Shown one piece after another: positions 41,301-47,020 of a stretch of DNA of 64,000 nucleotides (positions are counted from its first letter, which is position 1; each line of letters starts with the position of its first letter). The stretch is taken from assembly GCA_016719855.1 (NCBI GenBank), contig JADJYH010000040.1:30742-94741 (forward strand), read 5' to 3'. The notes under the pieces were generated by a model that worked only from the letters and a program-made list of their open reading frames with translations, was not told the DNA's origin and did no database searches. Both the position numbers and the translations under genes were made by a program. This DNA comes from Saprospiraceae bacterium (GTDB lineage Bacteria; Bacteroidota; Bacteroidia; Chitinophagales; Saprospiraceae).

Positions 41301-41462
41301 CTCGTGGCTGCCAAGTTCAATTGGGTGGCTACCGACGACTGCGGCAACTCGTCCTCGCTGACGCTGAACGTGCGGGTGCAGGACAACGAGCCGCCCATTT
41401 TCCCAAGTCTGCCTGATGTGGTGGTCAATTGCGGCGAAGCCGCCCCGATTCACCACGCCTGA
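29394..41462 (+). CDS. Giant secreted protein E, N-terminal 4022 residues (SprB, DUF11, SdrD-B-like, HYR-like)
   Basis: This is most of a protein of about 4590 residues, the largest in the window. The ATG at 29394 opens a signal peptide (MKKRITFHKGVQAIVLVAVQ, hydrophobic to about residue 28). In order follow two SprB-like repeats, a DUF11-type unit (DLALRKTLATGQSYSVLPGD), six near-identical SdrD-B-like units of 155 residues (30570-33347), and two shorter SdrD-B-like units. Next come a second DUF11 unit (LSLTKTLSPGQSTLVDIGDQ), another SdrD-B-like unit, an Ig-like unit, and then about 25 HYR-like units with T-W-T-A-T-D-x-C-G-N. The many Asp-rich loops suggest calcium binding. The frame ends at 41462. 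One extra base near 41447-41452 explains this, because the HYR unit under way (PDVLDGCGDVAIAFA) continues in the next frame. Confidence 0.9.
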   Translation: MKKRITFHKGVQAIVLVAVQLLALSFQPVHTHHFAAKVCQMVSNKVNQPSCDLVLSSYVTDASCELVADGAIDLVVSGSGAPFTYDWSNDGADVPDNDPQDLSGLPAGSYTVTVTDNFGCEAVLMVLVEQPTAIQIAGNVGDVTTVGGNDGYVDLTVSGGTPNYTFDWDNDGAETPDDDTEDLFDLVAGTYVVTVTDANLCTGTESFTVADPLIFDLALRKTLATGQSYSVLPGDLVTFTVTVFNQGQLTATNMLVIDYLPANMTFNAAQNPGWVNFGAGPTLFISSLAPGASYSKNLKLQVSLSAPNGILNNYAEISAADDADPNTADPPTDVDSEPNAFQLDDPGGLPGSPADNIITGDGSGAPGSNNPLTDEDDHDGAAVLVNTPMLGLGNLVFLDYENDGVFNNLDEGVQGVEVELYSVGLDLIQGTFDDQLVDVQYTDDNGEYSFSILSEGSYYVMLTGNGFPADHVSSTGDGIYDMDGAGAYEPATGTDLDVDGTDDGTQMGTTVMSEAIELAFGTEPDGDDNLTVDFGLYEPVPVPTLRLGNLVFLDYDNDGVFNNSDIGIEGVEVELYDAGPDQTQGTPDDQLIANQSTNFFGEYLFTGVLEGFYFVKLNGNGIPVNYISSTGDGAFDMDGAGAYEPATGTDLDEDGTDDGTQIGAMVTSEVIELALGTEPDGDDNFTVDFGLYEPQQTALSLGNLVFYDNDNDGVFNNSDAGIQYVEVELYDAGPDHLRGTPDDQLVDNQSTNYFGGYLFTGLAEGFYFVKLNGNGIPANHVSSTGDGIYDMDGAGAYEPASGTDLDVDGTDDGTQIGAMVMSEVIELAYGTEPDGYANYTVDFGLYEPQQQTLSLGNLVFLDYENDGVFNNFDAGIQHVEVELYDAGPDQTQGTPDDQLIGNQSTNFFGEYLFTGLAEGFYFVTLNGNGIPATLVSSTGDGVYDNDGSGAYEPATGTDLDVDNTDDGTQMGAMVMSEVIELAFDTEPDGDVNYTVDFGLYEPQIQPTLSLGNLVFYDYDNDGVFNNFDAGLQNVEVELYDAGSDQTQGTPDDQLIDNQSTNISGEYLFTGLAEGFYFVKLNGNGIPANHVSSTGDGVYDMDSAGAYEPSTGTDLDEDGTDDGTQMGAMVVSAVIELAFGTEPFGDVNLTVDFGLYEPQIQPTLSLGNLVFLDAENDGIFNNADAGIEDVEVELYDAGPDQTQGTPDDQLLANQTTNGFGEYLFTGLSEGFYFVKLSGNGIPANHVSSTGDGVYDMDGAGAYEPATGTNFNVDGADDGTQMGAMIMSEVIELTLGDEPDGDVNLTVDFGLYAPVQPASLGNFAWYDNNHNGQQDPGEPGVENLIVDLMSTGPDGVKGGGDDFLFASQTTPANGIYYFQNIPQGNYYLKFDGSSFPANFNPTVQNQGDDLTDSDVDLMGMTDVITLEPGEVNVTVDFGIEPEPASFGNFVWQDYDGDGVQDASEPGVAGIHVYLLDLGNDGLKGNDDNQIATDITDANGEYGFTNLNPGSYYIVFDPTSLPQGFASTAQDAGGNDDEDSDANQMGMTEILVLAAGQTYNSVDLGIYSSNFDLSLTKTLSPGQSTLVDIGDQIAYTITVTNEGDNPVYAVNLVDHIPAGLILSAGNTGWNQLDLHTAEYIITGPILPGESESVEILMTVQYAASGATLFNQAEVASVEDINGDVVTDVDSTPDNAAPNEDDMDEVQIELVPHDPTGWIYCDKTGKIITGGTISVTGPNGIPDDQVFIINDGSNGYYEFYTNGTPGVYTINYTHPDGYPLSLTCIEQAGPFDPTGLPDPIVFGVDTLNAMYLSDTTCGSNPYYLSFDIEPGDPNIHLNNLPVSCVFISSIVSDDTNLNDAFDGGDTPQVGVTVYLYDCADLTTPIATTITDATGRYSFDGLLPGDYVVGLPTTANARFISTGNINQSGFSDCMSLAWGECDTTKAFCIYPCPTINAGPDIDHCSSANSSQLDANLSHGIGNFSWTPPTGLNDATIENPVASPAATTSYEVSFNDGFGCVDFDTIVVNVGTSTPYLTNMPFTDTFVQCAPLPSETPIFADDCDADLTIVADTTTTPLPCGFVQEITWIATNDEGNSTSFSQTLTVNDTLAPTMAASHAFFGAILDGDTLYADCTQIPSLDSLGFSAFDNCSVPTVTFSETITNGSCPIDGFYQLRNCGWTATDACGNVDSLFFTVIIYDTLAPTMFASHAFFGAILHGDTLYADCSMIPSLDSIGFSAFDNCSVPTVTFSENITNGSCTMDGFYQLRNCGWTATDSCGNVDSLFFTVVIYDNLAPVLSPVPGDVTVSCTAIPAPANITVSDNCDASPTLTLTEVPTADANGCISQILRIWTAEDECGNTNVASQTITVFDNTAPTLVGVPADANLDCNAAIPAAPLVTATDSCDADVPVIFDENTAGNPADECYTITRTWTATDDCGNTATASQTITISDSTPPTFINVPADTSIDCSAQIPAAAPVTASDFCDSDVSVTFDQSTMGNSATGCYSIIRTWTATDNCGNTAIASQTITIYDSTAPAFSGVPADTTINCEIAIPAPAAVVAFDLCDADVPTIFNQNISGNPATGCYVITRTWTATDDCGNTATASHTITVQDTISPSLSAQPADLSLDCVSAIPTAPTITATDNCDSNVPVFYFENSNGNPLGCNLQITRIWAAADDCGNVVVWTQTITVNDTVPPVLGAVPANLMMNCSLPIPAAPIVTATDNCDASVAVTMDSTYLGDPASGCYILTRTWTATDDCGNTDTTSQQIQVIDTEAPNFVGLPANGAANCDSIPGENVTATDNCDATVDITISDLIQSSVFGCVTQVVRTWTAADDCGNIRIASRTFNLSNTDVPVISIVEPAMVGVQDGDVLYLECDDLVALSAASATATADCCGAPNITFHETVAGSNCQANGYMAMMHCGWIATDCCGNSDSLFFTVYVIDNTPPLFYGVPDSLILPVGSPLPAPPIVFAVDNCDNSVPVSYNSTTSGPADNQLTTRTWSSTDDCGNIAIAVQTILITNDITAPLLANVPPDVTIEGPVSNLPDNNGVTATDDLDAHPEISFVEERTGGICCYVVTRTWTATDDFGNSSQATQTITVTDTQSPVIAGAVADVTGTCSSSDVPMPQLSATDNCTDVLTLTFTADTTQLACGYHVLRTWAFTDECGNTAIATQNITLEDTEAPVFDPTSGSALAFFASQNASANGGVSLAIGDKLTANQTWSIGNQTMPNFAGVATDNCTAPDQIGFRVLNIVEVNSGCEHSFVVSFEVLDACGNVAPALFTATASFVDDKAPSFASLPQDLSVNCGNVPAPAILSASDDSGIVSVDFGETELPGCPIIITRTWTATDGCGNLTIAKQKITVTDNAAPVIANVPANKMASCENVPPVPTNVLATDNCSGATPVVFSETIAGGNCQYTITRTWTATDACGNSDIKQQYIWVADNTAPTIATNPSTNLTVSCDAALPPVPNNVVSDNCDDSPSVDLVETILPGNSCSFSVHRTWTVTDACGNSAIAEQIIHVTDNTLPTLANIPADITVNCGSIPAAPAMLAGDNCDTDVEVIFKETVVPSPTGCPYNIVRNWIAVDNCGKQAEATQTITVVDNEPPVLSAAPANLSVSCNADVPAAAQLTATDNCDLSAVVTMNETVVGTGCNKTILRTWTATDACGNTTTASQTIEVSDTEPPVLSASPANLSVTCGADVPAAAQLTATDNCGLTAVTMNETVLGSGACDKTILRTWTATDACGNTATASQTIEVSDAEPPVIAGAPANLALNCGDQIPASVALTATDNCTANVQVVFVETASATTCGQEILRTWTATDDCGNNSSVSQLISLTDQQAPTAAEPVDLTVNCGEQLPAATPVFSDDCDQQLTIQYSEIATQVACGKNVLRTWTATDDCGNSTVVDQIIHVTDLAAPVLTFANPALMGFSDGDTMILSCANGLIFNKLDVEATDNCSNVTVQMDMAGFNYGNCLVDGYLVAAKFNWVATDDCGNSSSLTLNVRVQDNEPPIFPSLPDVVVNCGEAAPIHHA
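30570..33347 (+). repeat. Six tandem 459-465-bp SdrD-B-like repeats in gene E
   Basis: Six direct repeats begin at the shared GGCAACCTCGTG at 30570, 31035, 31497, 31959, 32424 and 32889, with periods of 465, 462, 462, 465, 465 and 459. Each encodes G-N-L-V-F-x-D-x-(E/D)-N-D-G-(V/I)-F-N-N ... G-T-D-L-D-x-D-G-x-D-D-G-T-Q ... T-V-D-F-G-L-Y. DNA identity between neighbours is high across whole units. SdrD-B domains in other surface proteins bind calcium and stiffen stalks (family knowledge). Confidence 0.92.
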
Positions 41463-41870
41463 CGTGCTGGACGGCTGTGGCGACGTGGCGATTGCTTTTG
41501 CTTCGCAAACGTTCAGCACGGGCTTCGGCCAAAACTTCGTGGGCACCTGGACGGCGACGGACTACTGCGGCAACACGGCCACGGCTTCGCAAACCATGCA
41601 TGTTTACAGCATTGGCGCTGCGCAATTGCTGGGTGTCCCAGCGGACGTGACAGTTGACCTCAGCAACGGTGAAACCATTCCGGCGGTCGCCCCCGTCACG
41701 GCGATTGACAATTGCAGTGGGGATGCGCTGCCGTTCATTTACGAAGAAAACAGCCAACAAATTGACCCTTGCAACTCGGTCATCGAACGCCGCTGGTCAG
41801 CAGTTGGCCTGAACGGTGCGACGGTCACGGAGACGCAGACCATCACGGTGACGGACCACGTGCAGTTCAC
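35490..41870 (+). repeat. About 26 tandem HYR-like repeats in protein E
   Basis: Units of about 75-100 residues follow the pattern V-P-A-x-x-x-(V/L)-x-C ... A-T-D-N-C-D ... R-T-W-T-A-T-D-D-C-G-N ... Q-T-I-T-V-x-D-x-x-x-P. Most are about 80 residues. Four are a longer version with D-G-D-x-(L/M)-x-L/Y-x-C and a C-G-W-x-A-T-D or W-V-A-T-D end (starting near 35700, 35990, 37950 and 41110). The array crosses the frameshift near 41450. The call as HYR-like rests on the pattern only. Confidence 0.8.
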
Positions 41871-43173
41871 GGCGAACATTACCGCCGACTCCTGCAACAG
41901 CTCGAACGGTTCGGTGGTGCTTACGCCAGCCACGCTTGATTTTGTTTGGGAAAACGGTGGGTTCGGAGCCATGCAGACTGGCCTCGCCGCTGGCGACTAC
42001 ATCGTGACTGCTACCAACGCCAACGGGTGCTCGGCCACGATGACCGTGACAGTGGAAGCGACTTGCAACTGCGATGCGGCCATCGTGAAAGAGGTCAGGA
42101 AAAATACCACGGCCTGTGGCGTGAACAAGGGCAAGGCAGTGATTCATTTGATTCAAAACGTGGCCGATTACCACTACACTTGGTCGCCCAACCTGGGTGT
42201 ACCGAACATCGTGGGCAATGCCCGGAACAGCCTTCCGGCAGGGCATTACGAAGTGACCATCGCCTCCAACAGTTTGGCGAGCTGCGTGTCCGTGGTTTCG
42301 TTCGACATCGAAGACGAATGCCCCGACTGCGGGCCGATTTTCACGGCAGCCGAGACTTCGCTGACGTCGCCGCAAGGCCCGACAGATGTCTGCCTGCCTG
42401 TGCCGTTCGGTTTGGCTTCTGGGTACGAAATCAGGGTGGATGGACATTTGTTCAGCGGGATGCTGGAGCCTTGCGACCCCCATCCGGTGAAGCTTTACAG
42501 CTACACGGCAGTGCCTGTTGGTGGCAACTACTCGGTGGTTTGGCAGCACGACGGGGCGACGTTCTACACGCTCGTGGCCAACCTGTCGGAGCTGGGCGCA
42601 GCGATGAACACCGTTGACCCGAACGGCCATTGGTTAATTGATGCAGCGGCGAAGGAACTGCTGACGACAAAAATCTATGGCGATTACGGCCAGCTATCGG
42701 TTCGCCAAAACTCGACTGGTGTGGTGACGAACCTGGGCATCATCGCTACCACCTCGAACTCTGGCACGCTGATGACGCTGCCATCTGGCAGCCATACGGT
42801 AACGCTCACGAACCTGGCCACTGGCTGCTCGGATGAGTTGTTGGTGAACATTGCCAGCGAGGAAGTGGAGGCACGAGAAACGGAAGCGGTTGAGGAGGAG
42901 ACACCACCATCGGGCATCCTGGTGTACAACGGCTTCTCGCCGAACGGCGACGGCAAAAACGACTATTTCCGCATTGACGGGCTTGAGCTGTACCCACAGC
43001 ACGAGTTGAAGATTTACAATAGTTCGGGCAAAATGGTGTTCAAAACGGGCAACTACCTGAGTGATTGGGGCGGCTCGTGGGGACAGAACAATTTGCCAGA
43101 TGGCACTTATTATTACTTGCTGGAGGATGGAAAGGGTAAGAACTATTCGGGGTACGTTCAAGTTCGAAGATAA
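41416..43173 (+). CDS. Giant secreted protein E, C-terminal part with gliding-associated (T9SS type B) C-terminal domain
   Basis: True homology in this frame begins at about 41453 (TTPDVLDGCGDV). It completes one HYR-like unit, has one more, then two SprB-like units (DSCNSSNGSVVL and TTACGVNKGKAV). One copy of the 180-residue module seen four times in protein A follows (42319-42855, CPDCGPIFTAA to TGCSDELLVNIA). A Glu-rich linker leads into the gliding-associated C-terminal domain: FSPNGDGKNDYFRI, HELKIYNSSGKMVFK, WGQNNLPDGTYYY and a final GYVQVRR. This marks protein E as a T9SS type B cargo. The stop at 43173 is followed by a strong terminator. Confidence 0.9.
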   Translation: MWWSIAAKPPRFTTPDVLDGCGDVAIAFASQTFSTGFGQNFVGTWTATDYCGNTATASQTMHVYSIGAAQLLGVPADVTVDLSNGETIPAVAPVTAIDNCSGDALPFIYEENSQQIDPCNSVIERRWSAVGLNGATVTETQTITVTDHVQFTANITADSCNSSNGSVVLTPATLDFVWENGGFGAMQTGLAAGDYIVTATNANGCSATMTVTVEATCNCDAAIVKEVRKNTTACGVNKGKAVIHLIQNVADYHYTWSPNLGVPNIVGNARNSLPAGHYEVTIASNSLASCVSVVSFDIEDECPDCGPIFTAAETSLTSPQGPTDVCLPVPFGLASGYEIRVDGHLFSGMLEPCDPHPVKLYSYTAVPVGGNYSVVWQHDGATFYTLVANLSELGAAMNTVDPNGHWLIDAAAKELLTTKIYGDYGQLSVRQNSTGVVTNLGIIATTSNSGTLMTLPSGSHTVTLTNLATGCSDELLVNIASEEVEARETEAVEEETPPSGILVYNGFSPNGDGKNDYFRIDGLELYPQHELKIYNSSGKMVFKTGNYLSDWGGSWGQNNLPDGTYYYLLEDGKGKNYSGYVQVRR

Positions 43174-43205
43174 TCACAAGTTAAGTAACCTCTTTTAGAT
43201 TGAAG

Positions 43206-43237
43206 GGTGGGAGCGTGTTTGCTCCCACCTTTTTTTT
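43206..43237 (+). terminator. Rho-independent terminator after gene E
   Basis: A nine-base stem, GGTGGGAGC with GCTCCCACC, has a six-base loop and is followed by eight T. It closes the surface-protein island. Confidence 0.9.
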
Positions 43238-43351
43238 GTTTTCAAAAAAGGTGTGTAGTCGCAAGCTTCTGGGTCATGCCATTTCAGCGGGCAATTTTTC
43301 GGGTTTGGCGAAAACAAATGGCGAGTGGGGTGGGGTGGACTGGTTTTTTGA

Positions 43352-43359
43352 TAGCTTTG
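43352..43359 (+). promoter_or_regulatory. Possible -7 promoter element TAGCTTTG before the YceI gene
   Basis: TAGCTTTG fits the Bacteroidetes TAnnTTTG element and lies 26 bases upstream of the ATG at 43385. No matching -33 TTTG is visible, so it is tentative. Confidence 0.35.
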
Positions 43360-43384
43360 GTTTCATTTTTCTAAATACCCTTGT

Positions 43385-43942
43385 ATGGTTCCTCGGCTGT
43401 CTTTGCTTTTGTTTTCAGCACTTCTATTGGGTTTTGCGTTTCCGCAAGGCACCAAGTACACCATTCAGCGTGGCGAGGTGAGTTTCAAGTCTGACGCACC
43501 ATTGGAACTCATTGAGGCCAAGTCAAAAATGCTGAAAGGCGTGATTGACATGGAAGAGCGGGCCTTCGCTTTTTCGGTGGACATGAGCAGTTTTGAGGGC
43601 TTCAACAGCCCGTTGCAGAAAGAGCATTTCAACGAAAACTACATGGAAAGCAGGGTGTACAAAACGGCAACGTTTACGGGCAAAATCATCGAAAAAGACG
43701 ACTTCACCAAGGATGGCAGTTACACCATCCGCACCAAAGGCAAACTGACCGTACACGGCATTTCCAAAGAACGCATCATCAAAAGCGAAGTGACGACCAA
43801 GAACGGTAAAATCCAGGTGCGCTCAATCTTTACCGTGCTGCTGGACGAGCACGGCATCGCCATCCCGAAGATTGTTTACCAAAAAATTGCCGAAGAAATA
43901 TCCGTCGAGGTGGATGCGGATTTTGTGGAAATGGGAGGTTGA
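43385..43942 (+). CDS. YceI family exported protein
   Basis: This 185-residue protein has a signal peptide (MVPRLSLLLFSALLLGFAFP) and a YceI-like lipocalin-type barrel: FSVDMSSFEGFNSPLQKEHFNENYMES, then ATFTGKI, GSYTIRTKGKLTVHG and a final FTVLLDEHGIAIPKIV stretch. YceI proteins bind isoprenoid or other amphipathic molecules in the periplasm (family knowledge); the ligand here is unknown. Its frame overlaps the upstream extension of the following sensor-kinase frame, and the likely kinase start is 35 bases after its stop, so the two are probably cotranscribed. The terminator of gene E separates it from the island. Confidence 0.85.
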   Translation: MVPRLSLLLFSALLLGFAFPQGTKYTIQRGEVSFKSDAPLELIEAKSKMLKGVIDMEERAFAFSVDMSSFEGFNSPLQKEHFNENYMESRVYKTATFTGKIIEKDDFTKDGSYTIRTKGKLTVHGISKERIIKSEVTTKNGKIQVRSIFTVLLDEHGIAIPKIVYQKIAEEISVEVDADFVEMGG

Positions 43943-43977
43943 AGCGTGCTTCACCCCCAAACAATCCCAAGTTTTTG

Positions 43978-46872
43978 ATGAAAAATAAGACGGTTCAAAT
44001 CCTTTTGCTGGTTGCTACGGCGGTGACGATGAGGGCACAGTCGCCCAACTTCAAAACCTGCCGCATCACGGAAGCCTACCCGAATGCGAAGGTGGAGCTG
44101 ATGTACGAGGATAGGAACAGCTTGATTTGGTTTGGCTCCACCCAGGGGCTTTTTCTTTTTGATGGGATTGAGTTCATCCAATTTTTGAAAGGCGACACCA
44201 CCAGCCAGCACGTTCGGGCCATTTACCAAGACAAAAAAAAGAAGCTGTGGATAGGGTACGAGGATGGTACCATTTACTATCTCCAAGGCAAAAAGCTCCA
44301 GCAATGGATGCCGGAGGAAGGCACGCCAAAAGTACCGATAATGGGCTTCGCTGAAGACCAAACAGGCAGGCGCTGGATGGCCACCTACGGGGAGGGCGTC
44401 TATTACACGGAGGATGGCAGGCTTTACAATTTCAACATGGATGATGGTTTGGCGGGCGACGAAATTTACGTGATGGCGCAAGATGGGCAGGGCAGGATTT
44501 GGCTTGGTACGGACGGTGGCATCAGCATTTGCAGTGTGAAGGACGGCAAAAAACGGGTCGAAAACCTCACCCGTGAAGACGGCCTGCCCGATGAGATTGT
44601 CCGGGAAATAATGCCGGACGAAAGCGGCAACATGTGGATTGGCAGTTTTGACCAGGGCGTGTGCCTGTACAAAATAAAGGAGCGGCGTTTCGACTTCCCG
44701 CTCAAGGACTGGAACCACGGCACGGTCAACCGGCTGGCGCTGTTCAAGGACAAGGAACTGTGGATTGGCACAGAGGGCAACGGACTTTGGCGGTACAGTT
44801 TGCAGGACGAGCGGTTGAGGCAACTGAAAGGCGGCAAGAACCTCGAACGGGCAAAGATTTATGATTTGCACCGGGACATCGAGGGGAATATTTGGATGGT
44901 TAGCAACACCGAAGGCATCACGTATGCCAACCGGCAATTTGAGTTTCTTCAAAGCAGTGACCACGAAGTGCAGGCGATGATAGTTGACCGGGAAGACAGG
45001 CTCTGGATTGGTACGCCCGAAGGGCTATTTTCTGGACAACTGGGCGAGGACGACTTGGATAAGTTTCAAGCCTACTTTGGCAACCTTGGGCTGAACATCA
45101 TCAGCTTGTTCAGCGATAGTTTTGGCCGGATTTGGATAGGCAGTTTTGGGAAAGGGGCTTTTTGTTTTGACCCCAAGACCGGGCGAATAAGGCAGTTTTC
45201 GGAAAAGAACGGCCTCGCCAACGACAATGTACTTTCCATAGCTGGGGCCAACGAGAAAGTGTGGCTGGCAACGCTGGGGGGCGTTTCGGAAATTGAAAAC
45301 TCGGCAAACTTGCTGGACGGCGGGCCGCCTGTCGTCAGGAATTACCAGAAAAAGGATGGATTGAGTACCGACTACATTTACAAAGTGCTGATAGACAGCA
45401 AGAAACGGACTTGGTTCGCCACCGACGGACAGGGCATCAGCAAGCTCGAAAACGGAAAAATCAGCAATTACTCCATGCTTGGCAATCGGCCAACGAGCAA
45501 TTCAAATTTGCAGGGCGGCGGCCTAAAAGCCGTGTATTCGCTCACTGAAGACCATGATGGCAACCTTTGGGTAAGCACTGCGGCAGATGGTATTTTCAAG
45601 TTTGACGGAACGGGTTTCACCCACTTGGCCATGAAAGAGGGGCTTCGTGACCTGGCCATCACCGGCCTCGTGACCGATGCCAAAGGCCAAATAGTCATTG
45701 TCCATCCTTCAGGCATTGACTTGCTCACCCCCAGCACCACCCACCTGATTTATTACGACGAAGAGCTGGGCTTGGGTGAAATCGAGCCGCACTTGAACGC
45801 CACCTGTTCCGACCGATGGGGCAATATTTGGATTGGTGTGAAAAAGGGCATCATCAAGTACACCCCGTTGAGCGAAGCGCTCGAAATAGATCCAAGAACT
45901 AGGTTGGAAGCGGTGTCCGCCTCGCTTGTGCCCATTGACTTTCAACAAGTTACGCAGTTTGCTTACGACCAAAACGACATCACGTTCAACTACATGGGCC
46001 TGTGGTACACCGACCCCACCAGCGTGAAATACCGCTACAAGTTGAGCGGACACAACCCCGATTGGATTCTCTCGAAAGACAGGCAGGCCAACTATCCCCA
46101 GTTGCCACCGGGCAACTACACTTTCATGGTGACCAGCACGGAAAACGAAGCTTGGTTGGACGAACCCGTCATTACCTGGTCCTTTGAAATCATGCCCCCT
46201 TTTTGGCGGCGGTGGTGGTTTATCTTGACCAGCATCTTGCTCGGCGCCGGCTTGTTCTACTGGTATTTGATAACGAGGGACAAGCGCAAACAAAAGGTGG
46301 TTATACTCGAAAAGGAAAAAGTGGAAAACGAATTGGCCGTCATCAAGGCGCAGATAAACCCGCATTTTTTGTTCAACAGTTTCAACACGCTGATTGCCGT
46401 CATCGAGGAAGACCCATCAGCGGCGGTGGAGTACGTGGAGAAGCTTTCGGATTTTTATCGCTCCATGCTCCAACTGCGTGACAAAGAAGTGATTACGCTG
46501 AATGAAGAGGCGGAACTGATTGAGCACTACGGCTACCTGCTGAAAAAGCGGTACGGCGATAATTTCAACCTAAACGTCAACCTAAATGGCCAAACGGGCT
46601 ATATCATGCCATTGACGCTGCAAATCTTGGTGGAAAATGCCGTGAAGCACAACGTCATTTCGAAGCTGAAGCCCTTGGTTGTTGATATAAGAATGGAGGA
46701 GAATGATTGCATCTCCGTGGCAAACAACTTGCAACCAAAAGTACAACCCGAAGCCTCGACCAAGTTTGGCCTGGCTAGCCTCCAACGCCGCTACGAAATG
46801 TTGAACGGTCGAGGGGTGGAAGTAGAAAAAACGGCGACCCATTTCAAGGTGCGCATTCCGATTATTCATTAA
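43978..46872 (+). CDS. LytS-type sensor histidine kinase with Reg_prop repeats
   Basis: This is a membrane sensor kinase of 964 residues. I start it at the ATG at 43978, where a signal peptide begins (MKNKTVQILLLVATAVTMRA). An extracytoplasmic series of Reg_prop propeller repeats (patterns such as LIWFGSTQGLF, RIWLGTDGGI, NMWIGSFDQGV, RIWIGSFGKG) is followed by a Y_Y_Y-type domain near residues 660-735 (YRYKLSGHNPDWI). One membrane segment lies at about 746-767, then a short coiled linker. The His_kinase domain has His796 in INPHFLFNSFN and Asn887 in LVENAVKHN. The classic HATPase G-boxes are reduced, as usual in this family. It works with the LytTR regulator 148 bases downstream. The ligand is not predictable. 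Confidence 0.93.
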   Translation: MKNKTVQILLLVATAVTMRAQSPNFKTCRITEAYPNAKVELMYEDRNSLIWFGSTQGLFLFDGIEFIQFLKGDTTSQHVRAIYQDKKKKLWIGYEDGTIYYLQGKKLQQWMPEEGTPKVPIMGFAEDQTGRRWMATYGEGVYYTEDGRLYNFNMDDGLAGDEIYVMAQDGQGRIWLGTDGGISICSVKDGKKRVENLTREDGLPDEIVREIMPDESGNMWIGSFDQGVCLYKIKERRFDFPLKDWNHGTVNRLALFKDKELWIGTEGNGLWRYSLQDERLRQLKGGKNLERAKIYDLHRDIEGNIWMVSNTEGITYANRQFEFLQSSDHEVQAMIVDREDRLWIGTPEGLFSGQLGEDDLDKFQAYFGNLGLNIISLFSDSFGRIWIGSFGKGAFCFDPKTGRIRQFSEKNGLANDNVLSIAGANEKVWLATLGGVSEIENSANLLDGGPPVVRNYQKKDGLSTDYIYKVLIDSKKRTWFATDGQGISKLENGKISNYSMLGNRPTSNSNLQGGGLKAVYSLTEDHDGNLWVSTAADGIFKFDGTGFTHLAMKEGLRDLAITGLVTDAKGQIVIVHPSGIDLLTPSTTHLIYYDEELGLGEIEPHLNATCSDRWGNIWIGVKKGIIKYTPLSEALEIDPRTRLEAVSASLVPIDFQQVTQFAYDQNDITFNYMGLWYTDPTSVKYRYKLSGHNPDWILSKDRQANYPQLPPGNYTFMVTSTENEAWLDEPVITWSFEIMPPFWRRWWFILTSILLGAGLFYWYLITRDKRKQKVVILEKEKVENELAVIKAQINPHFLFNSFNTLIAVIEEDPSAAVEYVEKLSDFYRSMLQLRDKEVITLNEEAELIEHYGYLLKKRYGDNFNLNVNLNGQTGYIMPLTLQILVENAVKHNVISKLKPLVVDIRMEENDCISVANNLQPKVQPEASTKFGLASLQRRYEMLNGRGVEVEKTATHFKVRIPIIH

Positions 46873-47020
46873 AAACGACTCGGTTCGGAGGTTTTGGTTT
46901 CAAGTTTCAGGAAAAGTCTGCTCCCATTTTTAAGGGACGATTGCTGGCAAAGTCATTTTAAAATGTGGTATTGACGGCGTGAAACCTAAAACTGGAACTT
47001 GGAACTGAGACTATCAAAAA

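Noticed and set aside
42694..43161. Minus-strand ORF opposite the T9SS domain of E
   Set aside because: The plus strand shows an unmistakable gliding-associated C-terminal domain ending in a terminator. The opposite frame has no support.
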